A stretch of DNA of 64,000 nt from Roseateles_C aquae (GTDB taxonomy: Bacteria > Pseudomonadota > Gammaproteobacteria > Burkholderiales > Burkholderiaceae_C), in the NCBI RefSeq assembly GCF_032337115.1, contig NZ_JAVXZY010000003.1, forward strand, positions 124,001-188,000. The letters are read 5' to 3'. Position numbers and translations under genes: made by a program. The notes beneath the pieces are model-generated. The model ran no database searches and was not told the origin of the DNA. It was given only the letters and a program-made list of their open reading frames with translations. This document shows positions 50,486-60,500 of this stretch, one piece after another. Every line of letters starts with the position of its first letter. Within the stretch, counting starts at the first letter, position 1.

Positions 50486-53283
50486 GCCTTGTTCTCCTCT
50501 GCGTCATTGGCCGTGCGCAAGCCGGCCGCCTTGTCATAAATCCATAGGGTTTCGCGTGCTGCGGCGCCAGGCTTTGCGACACCCGTGGCGCGAGCCTGGA
50601 AGCCCTGTGCTTGCTCATCCATGATCAGCAGTACGACCCACTGCCCGCCTCCCGGCAAGAGCGCCATTTGCGCGGCTAACGCCGCCTGCCGCGCCGGCGT
50701 TGCGGGCGGTACTGCTGCGGCGATCAGGCGCTTGGCGACTTTGACGGTGCTGTAAGCCCAGTCGTGTGCGGTGCTGCGGTCGCACCAGGGGATCAGCGCA
50801 TCACCTTTCCAGCGGCCGAGCAGCACTTCGATGGTGTCTTCTCCCAGGCGGGACGGTGCAACGCTGTCAGCCGCCCATTCCAGGCCTTCGCGCACATAGC
50901 CTTTGGCGAGCTTGACGCTGTTCTGCGCGGCCTGGGAGGCGTCACCGTAGGCCTTGCCCTCGGCCTGGTTGGCGCCATATTGCAGCGCTGAGGGCAGGTC
51001 GACATCGTCGCCGAAAACGGCCTCGATCAAGGTCCGGGCGTCGTCCGGCATGCTCAGCACACCGCCTTGCAGTGCGCGGGCCGTCAGCCAGAGCTGGCCA
51101 TGGTGTTCGTAGACCCGCGCTACCTTGGGAAACGCTTTCTTGAACCAGTCGGCCTCTGGTTCCTCCGCCCAGGCAGGCCCGTACACCCAAAGCCATGGCT
51201 CACCACGTTGGTCTTGGGCTCCCGGCGCGAGGAGACGCTGTCCCGCTGCGTCGCGCACATGGCGACGCAAGCGGCCGGCGCGTTGGATCAGCCGGTCAAT
51301 GGGAGCGAGGTCCGTGACAAGGAGATCGAAGTCCACGTCCAAGGATTGCTCGGCCACCTGGGTGGCGATCAGCAGACGGCCGCTGCGCTGGGCGGGCGCG
51401 CTGTCGCGGCCAAAGCGGGCCAGCACGTCTTGCTCGATGTCCAGCCGGTCACCAAGCGCAAAGCGTGCGTGGAACAAGGTGATGCGCTCGGCGGGCCATA
51501 GTGCAGCCATCTCGGCATGGGCATCGAGTGCGTCCGCCACCGTGTTGCGTATCCAGGCGACGCAGTGGCCGGCAGCCAACGCCTGTGCAATGCCTTGCAG
51601 CACGGACGCGCGATCCGACTCGTAGCGCACGCGTACGCTGCGCCGCACGTCCGGACGCGTTGCCACGGCGGCTTCGCTCAGTGCGGACGGTGCTGCCGAT
51701 GCCCAGGAACTAGCCAAGGGATAGTGCAGCGATTGCGGCGGTACGGCCGTGGCCCGACATCCACGGGCAAAGGCCCGCAACAGCGCAGACTTCATGCGCA
51801 TCGGCAGCGTGGCGGACAGCAGGATGGCGCTGCCGCCGGCTCGCGCGTGGAATTCCAGCAAGGCTTCCAGCGTGCGTTGCATATAGGGATCGCAGGCATG
51901 CACTTCGTCAACGATTAATACCTTGCGTGCCAATCCCAAGAGGCGCAGCGATTGGTGTTTGCTCTGCAGCGCGGCCAGCAAAGCTTGGTCCACCGTACCA
52001 ATGCCGGCCGGGGCGAGCAGCGCTCGCTTGTTGTGGTCGGCCAACCAGCGCTGGCAGCGGCGTGTCGCACTCTCGTCATCAAATGGCGAGCCGCCTTCAT
52101 CCTTTCCGGCCGCAATCACCGAGGCGGCGAAGTCCTCCACCAGCTTGCGTCCGCCATGGGCAAGCACCAGGCTGGCGCGCGGGTCGCTGAAGAGTCGGGC
52201 GTAGACCTCGCCGATGCGCCCATACATGGCATTGGCGGTGGCCATAGTGGGCAGGCCGATGAAGAAGCCTTCAGCGCCGGCCTCCGTCATCAACCGGTAC
52301 GCCAGCATCACCGCAGCCTCCGTTTTGCCCGCTCCGGTCACGTCCTCGAGAAGGTGTATTTGCGGGCCTGCCTCTAGGGGCACTTGGATGGCCCAGTTCT
52401 GCAAGGGAGACGGCTGCGAGATCGAAGGGAAGAGCTGCTCAAAGCCGAGTCCGCGAGGGCTGGGTGAGGGCAGAGCACCAGAGGAATCCAGCGCTCGGCG
52501 AGCCTGCGCGACCGCCTTTCGCCAATAGGCCTCCAGGCTGAGCTCAGCGCGTTCGTGGTAGCCAAAGAAATCTGCGTTCGAGCCGATCCAGTCGCACAAA
52601 ACGCTAAGTCCAGCAGCCCACCATGACAAAGCCTGGCTGATGGAGTCGAAACGTGCGCCGCAGCGTCCAGGGATAGCCGCCGCAGCTGGGCTCAAGAGGA
52701 GTCGCTGCGCCGCGCTCGCGAATTGTTTGGCCGCTTCGACATCCTGTTGCCGAAAGTGACGCTGCATGAATGGCACGCTGCCGAGTGGCGGCTGTCCGTG
52801 GTGTCCTGTGACTGCACGAGCCCACCAAACTAGACCAAGATCCAGATCTGAATCGGCATCGCCAAACCACTGCTCCGACTCTGCCAACGGCAGGATGTGT
52901 TCGTTCCAGCACTGCATGCCCAAGCTGTCATGGCGGGTGCCCTGCTGCGCATGCTCGGGTGCTGCGCCTTGAAGCGTGGACATGATGTCAGCGCGCTGGG
53001 CCTGAAACGTCAGTGAGAACTTGCCCAAATCATGCAATGCCAGCCAGAACACCAGCCAACTGATGATGGCGTCGGAGTCTGCCACGGCCAGCTCTTGCTT
53101 CAGCCAGGCCAGCAGACCCGGTGAACGCTCCAGGTAGATCTGGCAGACGGCGGCGACGTCAAGGCTGTGGTAGGCCAGCAGATGCCACTGCGCTGCATGG
53201 GTGGCTGCCTTGGCCTTGCCCCAGTACTGGAAGCAAAGCGCGCTCAGCAGCATTGATGAAGTGGCATCCATTTGCCGGATCAT
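50482..53283 (-). CDS. cas3: CRISPR effector nuclease-helicase Cas3
   Basis: A 933-residue effector that degrades DNA recognised by Cascade. HD nuclease: His39, the HD pair His84-Asp85 (LALHDLGKFS) and His161-His162 (VTGHHGQPP), plus a late Asp (CDWIGSNADF). Helicase: Walker A EDVTGAGKTEA (~313-323), DEVH (459-462), SATLP (490-494), QVAEQSLDVDFD (V) and QRAGRLRRH (VI). The HD comes before the helicase, as in I-E. Start ATG 53283 has AGGA 5 bp upstream. The stop overlaps cse1, so cas3 to cas2 is one long minus-strand operon rather than the separate cas3 of E. coli. Confidence 0.96.
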   Translation of the reverse strand: MIRQMDATSSMLLSALCFQYWGKAKAATHAAQWHLLAYHSLDVAAVCQIYLERSPGLLAWLKQELAVADSDAIISWLVFWLALHDLGKFSLTFQAQRADIMSTLQGAAPEHAQQGTRHDSLGMQCWNEHILPLAESEQWFGDADSDLDLGLVWWARAVTGHHGQPPLGSVPFMQRHFRQQDVEAAKQFASAAQRLLLSPAAAAIPGRCGARFDSISQALSWWAAGLSVLCDWIGSNADFFGYHERAELSLEAYWRKAVAQARRALDSSGALPSPSPRGLGFEQLFPSISQPSPLQNWAIQVPLEAGPQIHLLEDVTGAGKTEAAVMLAYRLMTEAGAEGFFIGLPTMATANAMYGRIGEVYARLFSDPRASLVLAHGGRKLVEDFAASVIAAGKDEGGSPFDDESATRRCQRWLADHNKRALLAPAGIGTVDQALLAALQSKHQSLRLLGLARKVLIVDEVHACDPYMQRTLEALLEFHARAGGSAILLSATLPMRMKSALLRAFARGCRATAVPPQSLHYPLASSWASAAPSALSEAAVATRPDVRRSVRVRYESDRASVLQGIAQALAAGHCVAWIRNTVADALDAHAEMAALWPAERITLFHARFALGDRLDIEQDVLARFGRDSAPAQRSGRLLIATQVAEQSLDVDFDLLVTDLAPIDRLIQRAGRLRRHVRDAAGQRLLAPGAQDQRGEPWLWVYGPAWAEEPEADWFKKAFPKVARVYEHHGQLWLTARALQGGVLSMPDDARTLIEAVFGDDVDLPSALQYGANQAEGKAYGDASQAAQNSVKLAKGYVREGLEWAADSVAPSRLGEDTIEVLLGRWKGDALIPWCDRSTAHDWAYSTVKVAKRLIAAAVPPATPARQAALAAQMALLPGGGQWVVLLIMDEQAQGFQARATGVAKPGAAARETLWIYDKAAGLRTANDAEENKA

Positions 53284-53293
53284 CTGATCCTAG

Positions 53294-53312
53294 TGGCTCA
53301 CCAGATGAGCCA
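53294..53312. promoter_or_regulatory. Inverted repeat just upstream of the cas3 start
   Basis: TGGCTCA (53294-53300) and TGAGCCA (53306-53312) form a perfect 7-bp inverted repeat with a 5-nt loop, ending about 10 bp before the cas3 start codon and just upstream of its AGGA ribosome-binding site. In the RNA it could form a hairpin in the 5' leader. It may be a repressor site or a translational control element; function is not shown. Confidence 0.5.
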
Positions 53313-53344
53313 GTTGGTGTCAGTTTCGTCTCTGCGCGCGCGGG

Positions 53345-53361
53345 CGGGCGAATGTCGCCCG
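53345..53361. promoter_or_regulatory. Second inverted repeat upstream of cas3, next to a TTGACA box
   Basis: CGGGCGA (53345-53351) and TCGCCCG (53355-53361) form a perfect 7-bp inverted repeat around 3 nt. A perfect TTGACA sits on the minus strand at 53381-53376, and the inverted repeat begins 14 bp downstream of it, over the place where a -10 box would be. No good -10 hexamer is visible, so this is only a candidate promoter-operator. Confidence 0.45.
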
Positions 53362-53513
53362 GATGGGCAATCTGCTGTCAACATCAAGGCCTCCCTGATC
53401 TTCGTCAGTGGGCCCAAGCTTGCCAGCAAGCGTGGCCAGCCTTGCTCAGGGTTTGCGCTGAAGCGGCTGACGCAGTCATGCCAACTGCGTTTGCCGCGCG
53501 AGACGCGTGTGCC

Positions 53514-54755
53514 TCAGCGCCTTCCAAACATCATCTGCCTCGCCAGCGCCCGCTTCAGCGGAGGCACAGCTTGCAGCGCCGCGAGGCCGAGGCCGCGCAC
53601 CGCCGGCAGTCCCGGCCAGCGCCAGGCGAAGCTGCGGGCGAGGAAGTCGGTGCTGGCGATGGTGCTCCAGCGGTCGGGGGCGCGTTGCCATTCGACGCGG
53701 CGCAGCGCGGCGCTGATATCGCCGGGCGACCGGCGCAGCGCGTCGACCAGTGCATAGGCATCACGCAGGCCGAGGTTCAGGCCCTGGCCGGCGACCGGGT
53801 GCAGCGTCTGCGCGGCATTGCCGATGCGGATGCTGCGGCCCTCAACCAGCGTGCGCTCGGCGTTCAGGCCGAGCGGGAAGCATTTCAGCGGGCTGATGCT
53901 GTGCAGGCGCAGGCCAGGCGGCAGCTGCTGCTGAATGACGGTCAGGCGCTGCGCGTCGCTCAAGGCCGCGACATCGTCCTCGGCCTGCGGCAGGCACCAG
54001 ACCAGCGCGGCGCGGCGCTGGCCCTCGGCGTTATCACGCAGCGGCAGCAGGGCCAGCGGGCCGTTGCGGGTGAAGCGTTCGTAGGCGGCGCCGCGCGGGC
54101 TGCTGTCATCCAGCGTTACCGTGCCCACCCAGGCGTTTTGCTGGTAATCGTGAGTCACCGCTTTGCGTGCCTGCTCGGCAAACACGCCGCCTTCGGCAAT
54201 GACGGCGAGGTCAAAGCGCTCGGCAATACCGGCATCGACTTCCACGCTGGCGGCCTCGTTCTTGATGGCGGCGACCGGCTGGCCGAAGCGGCTGATCAGG
54301 CGCTCGGGCTGGCGCGTTGACGCCGCCAACCAGGCGGCCTGCAGTGGTGCGACCAGCTGGCCGTAGTGCAGCACGGCACCGAGCTGGGCCACGCCTTGTT
54401 CAGCGGCACTGATGCTGACGCTGGGCTGGCCCTGGGCGCCAAACAGCGGGTGGCGCAGCGTGGGCGGCGCCTGGCTGACGTGCACCTGCAGAATCGGCTG
54501 GGCCTGCTCGGCCGGCCAGGCCTGCAGGCGCTGCAGCAGCTGCACGCTGCCCAGCGAGAGCGCCAAGGTGCGTGGATCGCCGGACACATCGTGTTCCAGC
54601 GGCCGCGCATCGAAGAGGCTGATGCGCGCCGTGGGCAGCTGCCTCGCCGCCAGCAGGGCCAGGGCCAGGCCGGCCGGCCCGGCACCCACGACGGCCAGGT
54701 TCAGGCGGCTGGGCAGGGCATCGGCAGGAGCTGTGGCGTGAAGCAGGGTGCGCAT
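53514..54755 (-). CDS. UbiH/VisC-family FAD-dependent monooxygenase
   Basis: A 413-residue flavoenzyme of the group that hydroxylates the ubiquinone precursor ring. The FAD-binding GxGxxG is VVGAGPAGLALALLAAR, the DG motif is represented by RFDLAVIAEGG, and the C-terminal FAD signature is IRIGNAAQTLHPVAGQGLNLGLRD. It also has DPRTLALSLGSVQLL, typical of UbiH/VisC/UbiF. Which hydroxylation step it does is not clear. The gene lies upstream of cas3 on the same strand, 230 bp away, and does not appear part of the cas operon. Confidence 0.9.
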   Translation of the reverse strand: MRTLLHATAPADALPSRLNLAVVGAGPAGLALALLAARQLPTARISLFDARPLEHDVSGDPRTLALSLGSVQLLQRLQAWPAEQAQPILQVHVSQAPPTLRHPLFGAQGQPSVSISAAEQGVAQLGAVLHYGQLVAPLQAAWLAASTRQPERLISRFGQPVAAIKNEAASVEVDAGIAERFDLAVIAEGGVFAEQARKAVTHDYQQNAWVGTVTLDDSSPRGAAYERFTRNGPLALLPLRDNAEGQRRAALVWCLPQAEDDVAALSDAQRLTVIQQQLPPGLRLHSISPLKCFPLGLNAERTLVEGRSIRIGNAAQTLHPVAGQGLNLGLRDAYALVDALRRSPGDISAALRRVEWQRAPDRWSTIASTDFLARSFAWRWPGLPAVRGLGLAALQAVPPLKRALARQMMFGRR

Positions 54756-54817
54756 GGTGGGCGGGAACGGCAGAGTGCCGCCGCACTATAGCCCGCTGGC
54801 CAGCGCGAAGCCTTGGT

Positions 54818-56314
54818 CTAGCAGGGCTTCCAGCTGGCGCCCTGGTCGACGCTGCATTCGTCGACGCGTGTGCCGTCGGCCTTGTAGCTGCTGCGTTTCC
54901 AGGGGTCGCGGGCGAACTTCTGCGTGATGACGGGCAGGGCGCGGAAGTCCTCGGCGCGCTTGGCCCAGTCGCTGACCGGCAGGGTGACCGGCTCGTCAAA
55001 GCGGTAGCCAGCGCTGGCCAGCTTGGGTGCGAGCCAGCTGAGATCGAGTGTGGCCAGCTTGTCGCCGAGCTTCTGGTAGGGCTGCAGCTCTGCACTGCCG
55101 GCGCTGCCGGGATCGATGCTGAGCATGGTGATGTAGTCGACCTTGTCCTGGCTGAAGCGCACGTAGTAGTCCCAGCCCTGCAGCTGATCCATCTCGCCCT
55201 GGCTCGCGCTCAGACAGGGCGCGGCAGCGTCCAGCGTGGCGCTGCGCACATAGCGCGCCGTCAGCTCAAAGCCGACACCGTTCTTGTCGTTGGTGTCAAC
55301 ACTTTCGTACAGGCTGCAGCGGAACTGCGGCAGCGTGCTGCTGGCGCGGTAGCCGGTGCGATAGAGGGTGTAGTTGCCGCCGTTGACGGGTTTGCTGTCG
55401 ACGATGCGCAGGTATTCGGCACGGATCAGGGTGCTGAGGTCATCGGCCAGCTCGTATTTCTCGGTGCGCAGCAGGCCGCCGACCTTGACGCTGTGGCTGC
55501 GATACCAGACGCCCAGGCGGTCATAGGCCGTGCTGCCACGGCCGCGGTAGACCTCGGCACGCACGTAGCTGGCATCGGGGTACTGCTGCTGCAGCTGGCG
55601 GCGCAGCGCGAAGCCCGCTTTCAGGCCGCGCACGATGTCGACGGCGAGCTGGTGGGCGCCGGCGTCCTTGCTTTGCACGAAGTCGGCATAGAGGCGGTCA
55701 GCAGAAAGGTTATGGCGGGCCACCAGGCGCTTGATGGCCTCATCCAGTTCGTTCTTCAGGCGCTCGCGCAAGGCAGAGTCTTGCTTGAGCGTCTGGCAGC
55801 TGTTTTGGGCCGGGTCTTTGCTCAGGCCGTTGCGGATTTCCTCCCACAGCACCGTGGTCAGCGGCGAGGCGTGCAGGGCCTGGTCCTTGGCCAAGGGCTG
55901 CAGCTGGGGCGGGATGGCCATCTGATAGGCCTGCTTGACCTCGCCGGACTCCTGGTCGATGGCGCCCACCGGCACGTCGACATACATCACGCTGTAGGGC
56001 AGGCAGTCGCGCTGGGCCTCGGTCAGCGGCAGCGTGTACTGACCGTCGGTGGACGAGACGGCCGAGGGCTCGTCGGCATCAAGCTTTTGATTGCCGTTCA
56101 GATCCAGCCAGACGCTGGCGCCTTTCACATAGCCATCGATGACGCGACCACTGACGCTGGGCGTGGCACTGGTGCCCGGGCCTGTCGATGGCGTCGTGGC
56201 GGGTGGGCTGCTGCCACCGCCTCCTCCACAGGCGCTCAGGCTCAGCAGAACGGCGCCCAGGCAGGGCAGCAGGGCCTGGCGGCCCTGGCCGCTGGCGGTG
56301 ATTTTCTTGTACAT
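54818..56314 (-). CDS. Large lipoprotein of unknown function
   Basis: A 498-residue lipoprotein. The signal ends LLSLSACGGGGGSSPP (lipobox LSAC), then a Gly/Ser/Pro/Thr linker. Next comes a short beta domain (VSGRVIDGYVKGASVWLDLNGNQKLDADEPSAVSSTDGQYTLPL) resembling the first repeat of carboxypeptidase-like or dockerin-type calcium-binding loops (DLNGNQKLDADEP). A long unrecognised mature region follows. ATG 56314 has GAGGAG 9 bp upstream. Surface exposure is likely; function unknown. Confidence 0.75.
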   Translation of the reverse strand: MYKKITASGQGRQALLPCLGAVLLSLSACGGGGGSSPPATTPSTGPGTSATPSVSGRVIDGYVKGASVWLDLNGNQKLDADEPSAVSSTDGQYTLPLTEAQRDCLPYSVMYVDVPVGAIDQESGEVKQAYQMAIPPQLQPLAKDQALHASPLTTVLWEEIRNGLSKDPAQNSCQTLKQDSALRERLKNELDEAIKRLVARHNLSADRLYADFVQSKDAGAHQLAVDIVRGLKAGFALRRQLQQQYPDASYVRAEVYRGRGSTAYDRLGVWYRSHSVKVGGLLRTEKYELADDLSTLIRAEYLRIVDSKPVNGGNYTLYRTGYRASSTLPQFRCSLYESVDTNDKNGVGFELTARYVRSATLDAAAPCLSASQGEMDQLQGWDYYVRFSQDKVDYITMLSIDPGSAGSAELQPYQKLGDKLATLDLSWLAPKLASAGYRFDEPVTLPVSDWAKRAEDFRALPVITQKFARDPWKRSSYKADGTRVDECSVDQGASWKPC

Positions 56315-56495
56315 CGGGCAGGCTCCTCGGCTTGATGTCATCATGCGGCGCTGGTGCGGGCGAAGCCGCTTTTGGGCGCATTGCGGATTTTTGAAGGCGC
56401 GCATCGTAGTGGCACGAAACTGACTCGGCCTTGCGCGTTTTCCCGATCAACGGACCCGCCGCGCCACTTCATTTGTTTCAAAGGAAAAGCGACTC

Positions 56496-57476
56496 ATGCA
56501 ATACCGTCGTCTCGGCCGCAGCGGCCTGAAAGTCTCTGAACTCTCGCTGGGCTCCTGGGTCACCTATCACAACCAGGTGGACACAAAATCGGCCGCCGAG
56601 ATGCTGGCCGCGGCCTTTGATGCCGGCGTCAACTTCTTTGACAACGCCGAGATCTACGCCAGCGGCAAGAGCGAAGAGGTGATGGGCGAGGCCTTCAAGC
56701 AGCTGAAGTGGCCGCGGCTGTCGTATGTGGTGTCGACCAAGTTTTTCTGGGGCCTGACGCGTGAGGGCAATACCGTCAACTTCAAGGACACGCTGAACCG
56801 CAAGTACCTGATGCAGGCGATCGATGGTTCGCTCAAGCGCATGCAGCTGGACCATATCGACCTGGTCTATTGCCACCGCCCCGATCCACACACGCCGGTC
56901 GAGGAAACCGTCTGGGCCATGAGCGACATGATCAGCCAGGGCAAGGCGCTGTACTGGGGCACCAGCGAGTGGTCGGCTGCCGACATCCGCGCCGCCTGGG
57001 AGATTGCCGAACGCCACCATCTGCACAAGCCGGTGATGGAGCAGCCGCAGTACAACCTGTTCCATCGCCAGCGCGTCGAGCAGGAATATGCGCGGCTCTA
57101 CGAAGACACCGGCCTGGGCCTGACGACCTGGAGCCCGCTGGCCTCGGGCCTCTTGACCGGCAAGTACAAGGCCGGCATTCCGGCCGGCTCGCGCGGCGCG
57201 CTGGAGAGCATGAGCTGGATGCGCGAGCAGCTGCAGGATGCGGCCAAGAACGCTGCCGTCGCCGAGCTGGAGAAGATCGCCGCCGAGCTGGGCGGCAATG
57301 TGGCGCAGCTGGCCATCGCCTGGGCCAATCGCAATCCGCGCGTCTCCACCGTCATCCTCGGCGCCAGCAAGCTGAGCCAGCTGCAGGACAACCTGGGTGC
57401 CCTGGCCTTGACGCCCAAGCTCAGTGCCGAGGTGCTGGCACGCATCGACGCGATCACATTGCCCTTGTCGAAGTAA
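56496..57476 (+). CDS. Aldo/keto reductase, voltage-gated potassium channel beta-subunit-like
   Basis: A 326-residue NADPH-dependent reductase. MQYRRLGRSGLKVSELSLGSWVT starts the barrel, FFDNAEIYASGKSEEVMG carries the catalytic Asp and Tyr, and VSTKFFWG the catalytic Lys. The end (STVILGASKLSQLQDNLGAL) is typical of the AKR6 group (KvBeta-like, as in bacterial YghZ). It probably reduces small aldehydes. AGGAAAAG precedes the ATG by 8-10 bp. Confidence 0.9.
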   Translation: MQYRRLGRSGLKVSELSLGSWVTYHNQVDTKSAAEMLAAAFDAGVNFFDNAEIYASGKSEEVMGEAFKQLKWPRLSYVVSTKFFWGLTREGNTVNFKDTLNRKYLMQAIDGSLKRMQLDHIDLVYCHRPDPHTPVEETVWAMSDMISQGKALYWGTSEWSAADIRAAWEIAERHHLHKPVMEQPQYNLFHRQRVEQEYARLYEDTGLGLTTWSPLASGLLTGKYKAGIPAGSRGALESMSWMREQLQDAAKNAAVAELEKIAAELGGNVAQLAIAWANRNPRVSTVILGASKLSQLQDNLGALALTPKLSAEVLARIDAITLPLSK

Positions 57477-57578
57477 GGCGTGGTGCGAGGGCGGCACGGG
57501 CACGAGCTGGGCCGCCCTGTCCTGTGCCACCGCGATGCTGTCAGCACGGCGTAGCCTGCCGCCGCTACCATTGGGCGC

Positions 57579-60500
57579 ATGCTTGCCCGCTTGCTGTTCG
57601 CGTTGCTGCTTGTGCTGTCCTGGCTGGGGCCGCTGGCCCGGGCGCAAGCTCAGGCGCAGGTGGCCAGCCTGCAAGAGCCGCGATTTGAGAGCGTCGGCGA
57701 TGCCAGCTCGATCACCGACGGGGTGGTCTCCGCACTGGCCCAGGACCGGCGCGGCTTCATCTGGATTGGCACCTCGGTCGGTCTGGTTCGTTACGACGGC
57801 TACCAGCTGCGCCCCTTCACGATGGAGCGCCAGAGCAAAAGCGTCGTCGGCACCAGCTTCATCCGTGCGTTGCTGGCCGGCCGCGACGGCAGCCTGTGGA
57901 TTGGCACCGAAAGCGACGGCCTGGCCCGCTATGAGCCGGACAGCGGCCGCTGGTCCTATTTCAACAGCAATGCCGGCGACCCTCATGCGCTGGCTCCCGG
58001 CACCATTCGCGCACTGGCCCAGGATGGCGAAGGTCGGCTTTGGGTGGGCACGATTGGTGGCGGGCTGGATCGTTTTGACCCGGCCAGCGGGCATTTTCAG
58101 CACTTGCGCAAGGGTTCCGATGGCGTGCCCGACGACCGCATACAGACGCTGTTCTTCGACAGCCGCGGCGATCTCTGGCTCGGCAGCTGGAATGGCCTGG
58201 CGCGGCTGCGCCGCGGCGAACGGCAGTTCGAATCGGTGTTCTCGAACAGTGATCAGGAGCTGGCCGGTCGCATTGTGTCGATGCTGGCCGAAGCGCCCGA
58301 TGGCCGCATCTGGGCCGGCACGCAGTCCGGCGAGCTGGCGCTGATCGATCCGGCGCGCGGCAGCGGCCGCTGGATCGCGCAGGACGCGGCTGGTCTGAAG
58401 CGCGGCACCGCCTATGCGCTGGTGGCCATCAATGCGCAGGAGTTGTGGCTGGGCCGCGCCGGCGGCATCGAGCGGCGCAGCGTGGTCGACGGGGAATTGC
58501 TGGGCCTGCTGCGCCACGATGTGCGCAAGCCCTGGGGCCTGAGCGCCAACGATGTGCGCGTGCTGATGCGCGATCGCTCGGGCTGGATCTGGCTGGGCAG
58601 CTATGGCGGCGGTGTGCAGCGGTACCAGGCCAACTCGGGGGCGCTGTGGGTGCGCCGGCCCGATCTGGCCGAGGACAGCCCGCTGGCCGAGGCCGATGTG
58701 CGCAGCCTCTTGCAGCTGCGCAGCGGCGAGATCTGGGCCGGCACCAATGAGCGCGGCATTGCCGTGCTGGACCGCGAGCTGCGTCTGATCGGCGCGATCC
58801 GGCCCGAGCCCGAGCGGGCTGAAGGCTTTCGCGGCGGACGCGTCGGCGGACTGGCCCAGGATGCGGCCGGCGATGTCTGGGTGGGTACCGACACCGCCGT
58901 CTATCGATTCAGCGCCGGCCGCGAACTGCTGGCCCGCTACCAGGCCGGCAAGGGGCGGGTGCGGCGCCTGCTTGGGGCCGCGGACGGCAGCGTCTGGATC
59001 GGCACGCAAGACGGGCTGTATCGCTATCGTCCGGGCGAGACGGGGCTCAGCCGCATGCTGCTGCAGGACGGCCGGGCCCTGACCGGCGACGTCAATGCCC
59101 TGGCCGCGACCGTCGATGGCGGCCTCTGGATAGGCGCCGAAAGCGGCATCTATCGGATTGCCCCCGGCAGCACGGCCGTCAATCCCGTCCCCAGCCCGCC
59201 CGGCGAAGGCCTGAGCAATCTCTCGGTGCTGGGCTTGCTGGTGGCACGCAACGGGGTGCTGTGGGTGGACACCGCTGCCGGTTTGCACCGGATGAACGCC
59301 TGGGATGGCTACCGGGCGCGCTTCGAGCGCATCGGCGAGAAGCTGGGCGCGCCGGGCCGTGGCTTTGGTGCCAATTTGCTCGACGACAGCCGGGGCCGCA
59401 TCTGGACGCATCGCGCCGTGCTGGACCCAATCTCCGGCAGCGTCGACGAACTCGGCCAGGCCGACGGTGTTGATTTCGGCACCGGCTGGTTTCGCGCCTA
59501 CACCCGGCTCGACGATGGTCGCATGCTGTTCGGCGGCAGCCGCGGCATTCTGGCGCTGTCCCCTGACCGCTTCGAGCGCTGGAGCTTTCTACCGCCGGTG
59601 GTGTTGACCGATTTGCGCATTGATGGCCGCCAGGTGCCGCCCGCGGCGGCGATGAACGGCCTGCGCCTCGATCAGGGCACGCGCAGCTTCAGCCTGGAGT
59701 TCGCCGCGCTGGACTACAGCAGCCCGGCCCAGTTGCGCTACCGCTACCGGCTGGAAGGCTACGACCACGATTGGATCAATGCAGGCAGCGAACTGCGCCT
59801 CGCCAGCTATGGCAATCTGCCGCCGGGCGACTACCGGCTGCATGTGCAGGGCAGCAACAGGATCGGCATCTGGAGCCCGCAGCAGCTCGAGGTGGCAGTC
59901 CATGTGGAGCCGGCCTGGTGGCAGACCTGGTGGGCCCGCCTGCTGGCGGTGGCGAGCGTCTTGGGCGGCCTGTATGCGATTGTGCAGGGGCGCACCCGCT
60001 ATCTGCGCCGTGCCCAGATGGTGCTGGAGCGCCGCGTGCGCGAGCGCACCACCGAACTGGAAGCGCTGTCGCAGGCACTGGAGCAGAAGTCGGCGGCGCT
60101 GGAGGAGTCCAGCCTCAGTGATCCCTTGACCGGTCTGCGCAACCGGCGCTTCCTGTCGCAGCACGTCGAGGCCGATGTGGCGCTGGCGGTGCGGCGCTAC
60201 GAGGGTGAGCACCAGCACGGCGAGACGGCCAGCGAGGGCCGCGACCTGATTTTCTTCCTGGTTGACATCGACCACTTCAAGCAGGTCAACGATGTCTACG
60301 GCCATTCGGCCGGCGATGCGGTGCTGGTGCAGATGACGACCCGCTTGAAGCAGGTGTTCCGCGATGCCGACTATCTGGTGCGCTGGGGTGGTGAGGAATT
60401 CCTGATCGTTGCGCGCGCCGCCAGCCGTGGCCATGCGGCCGAGTTGGCCGAGCGGGCCCGTGCGATGGTGGCCGACCAGGACTTTGTGCTTGATGACGGC

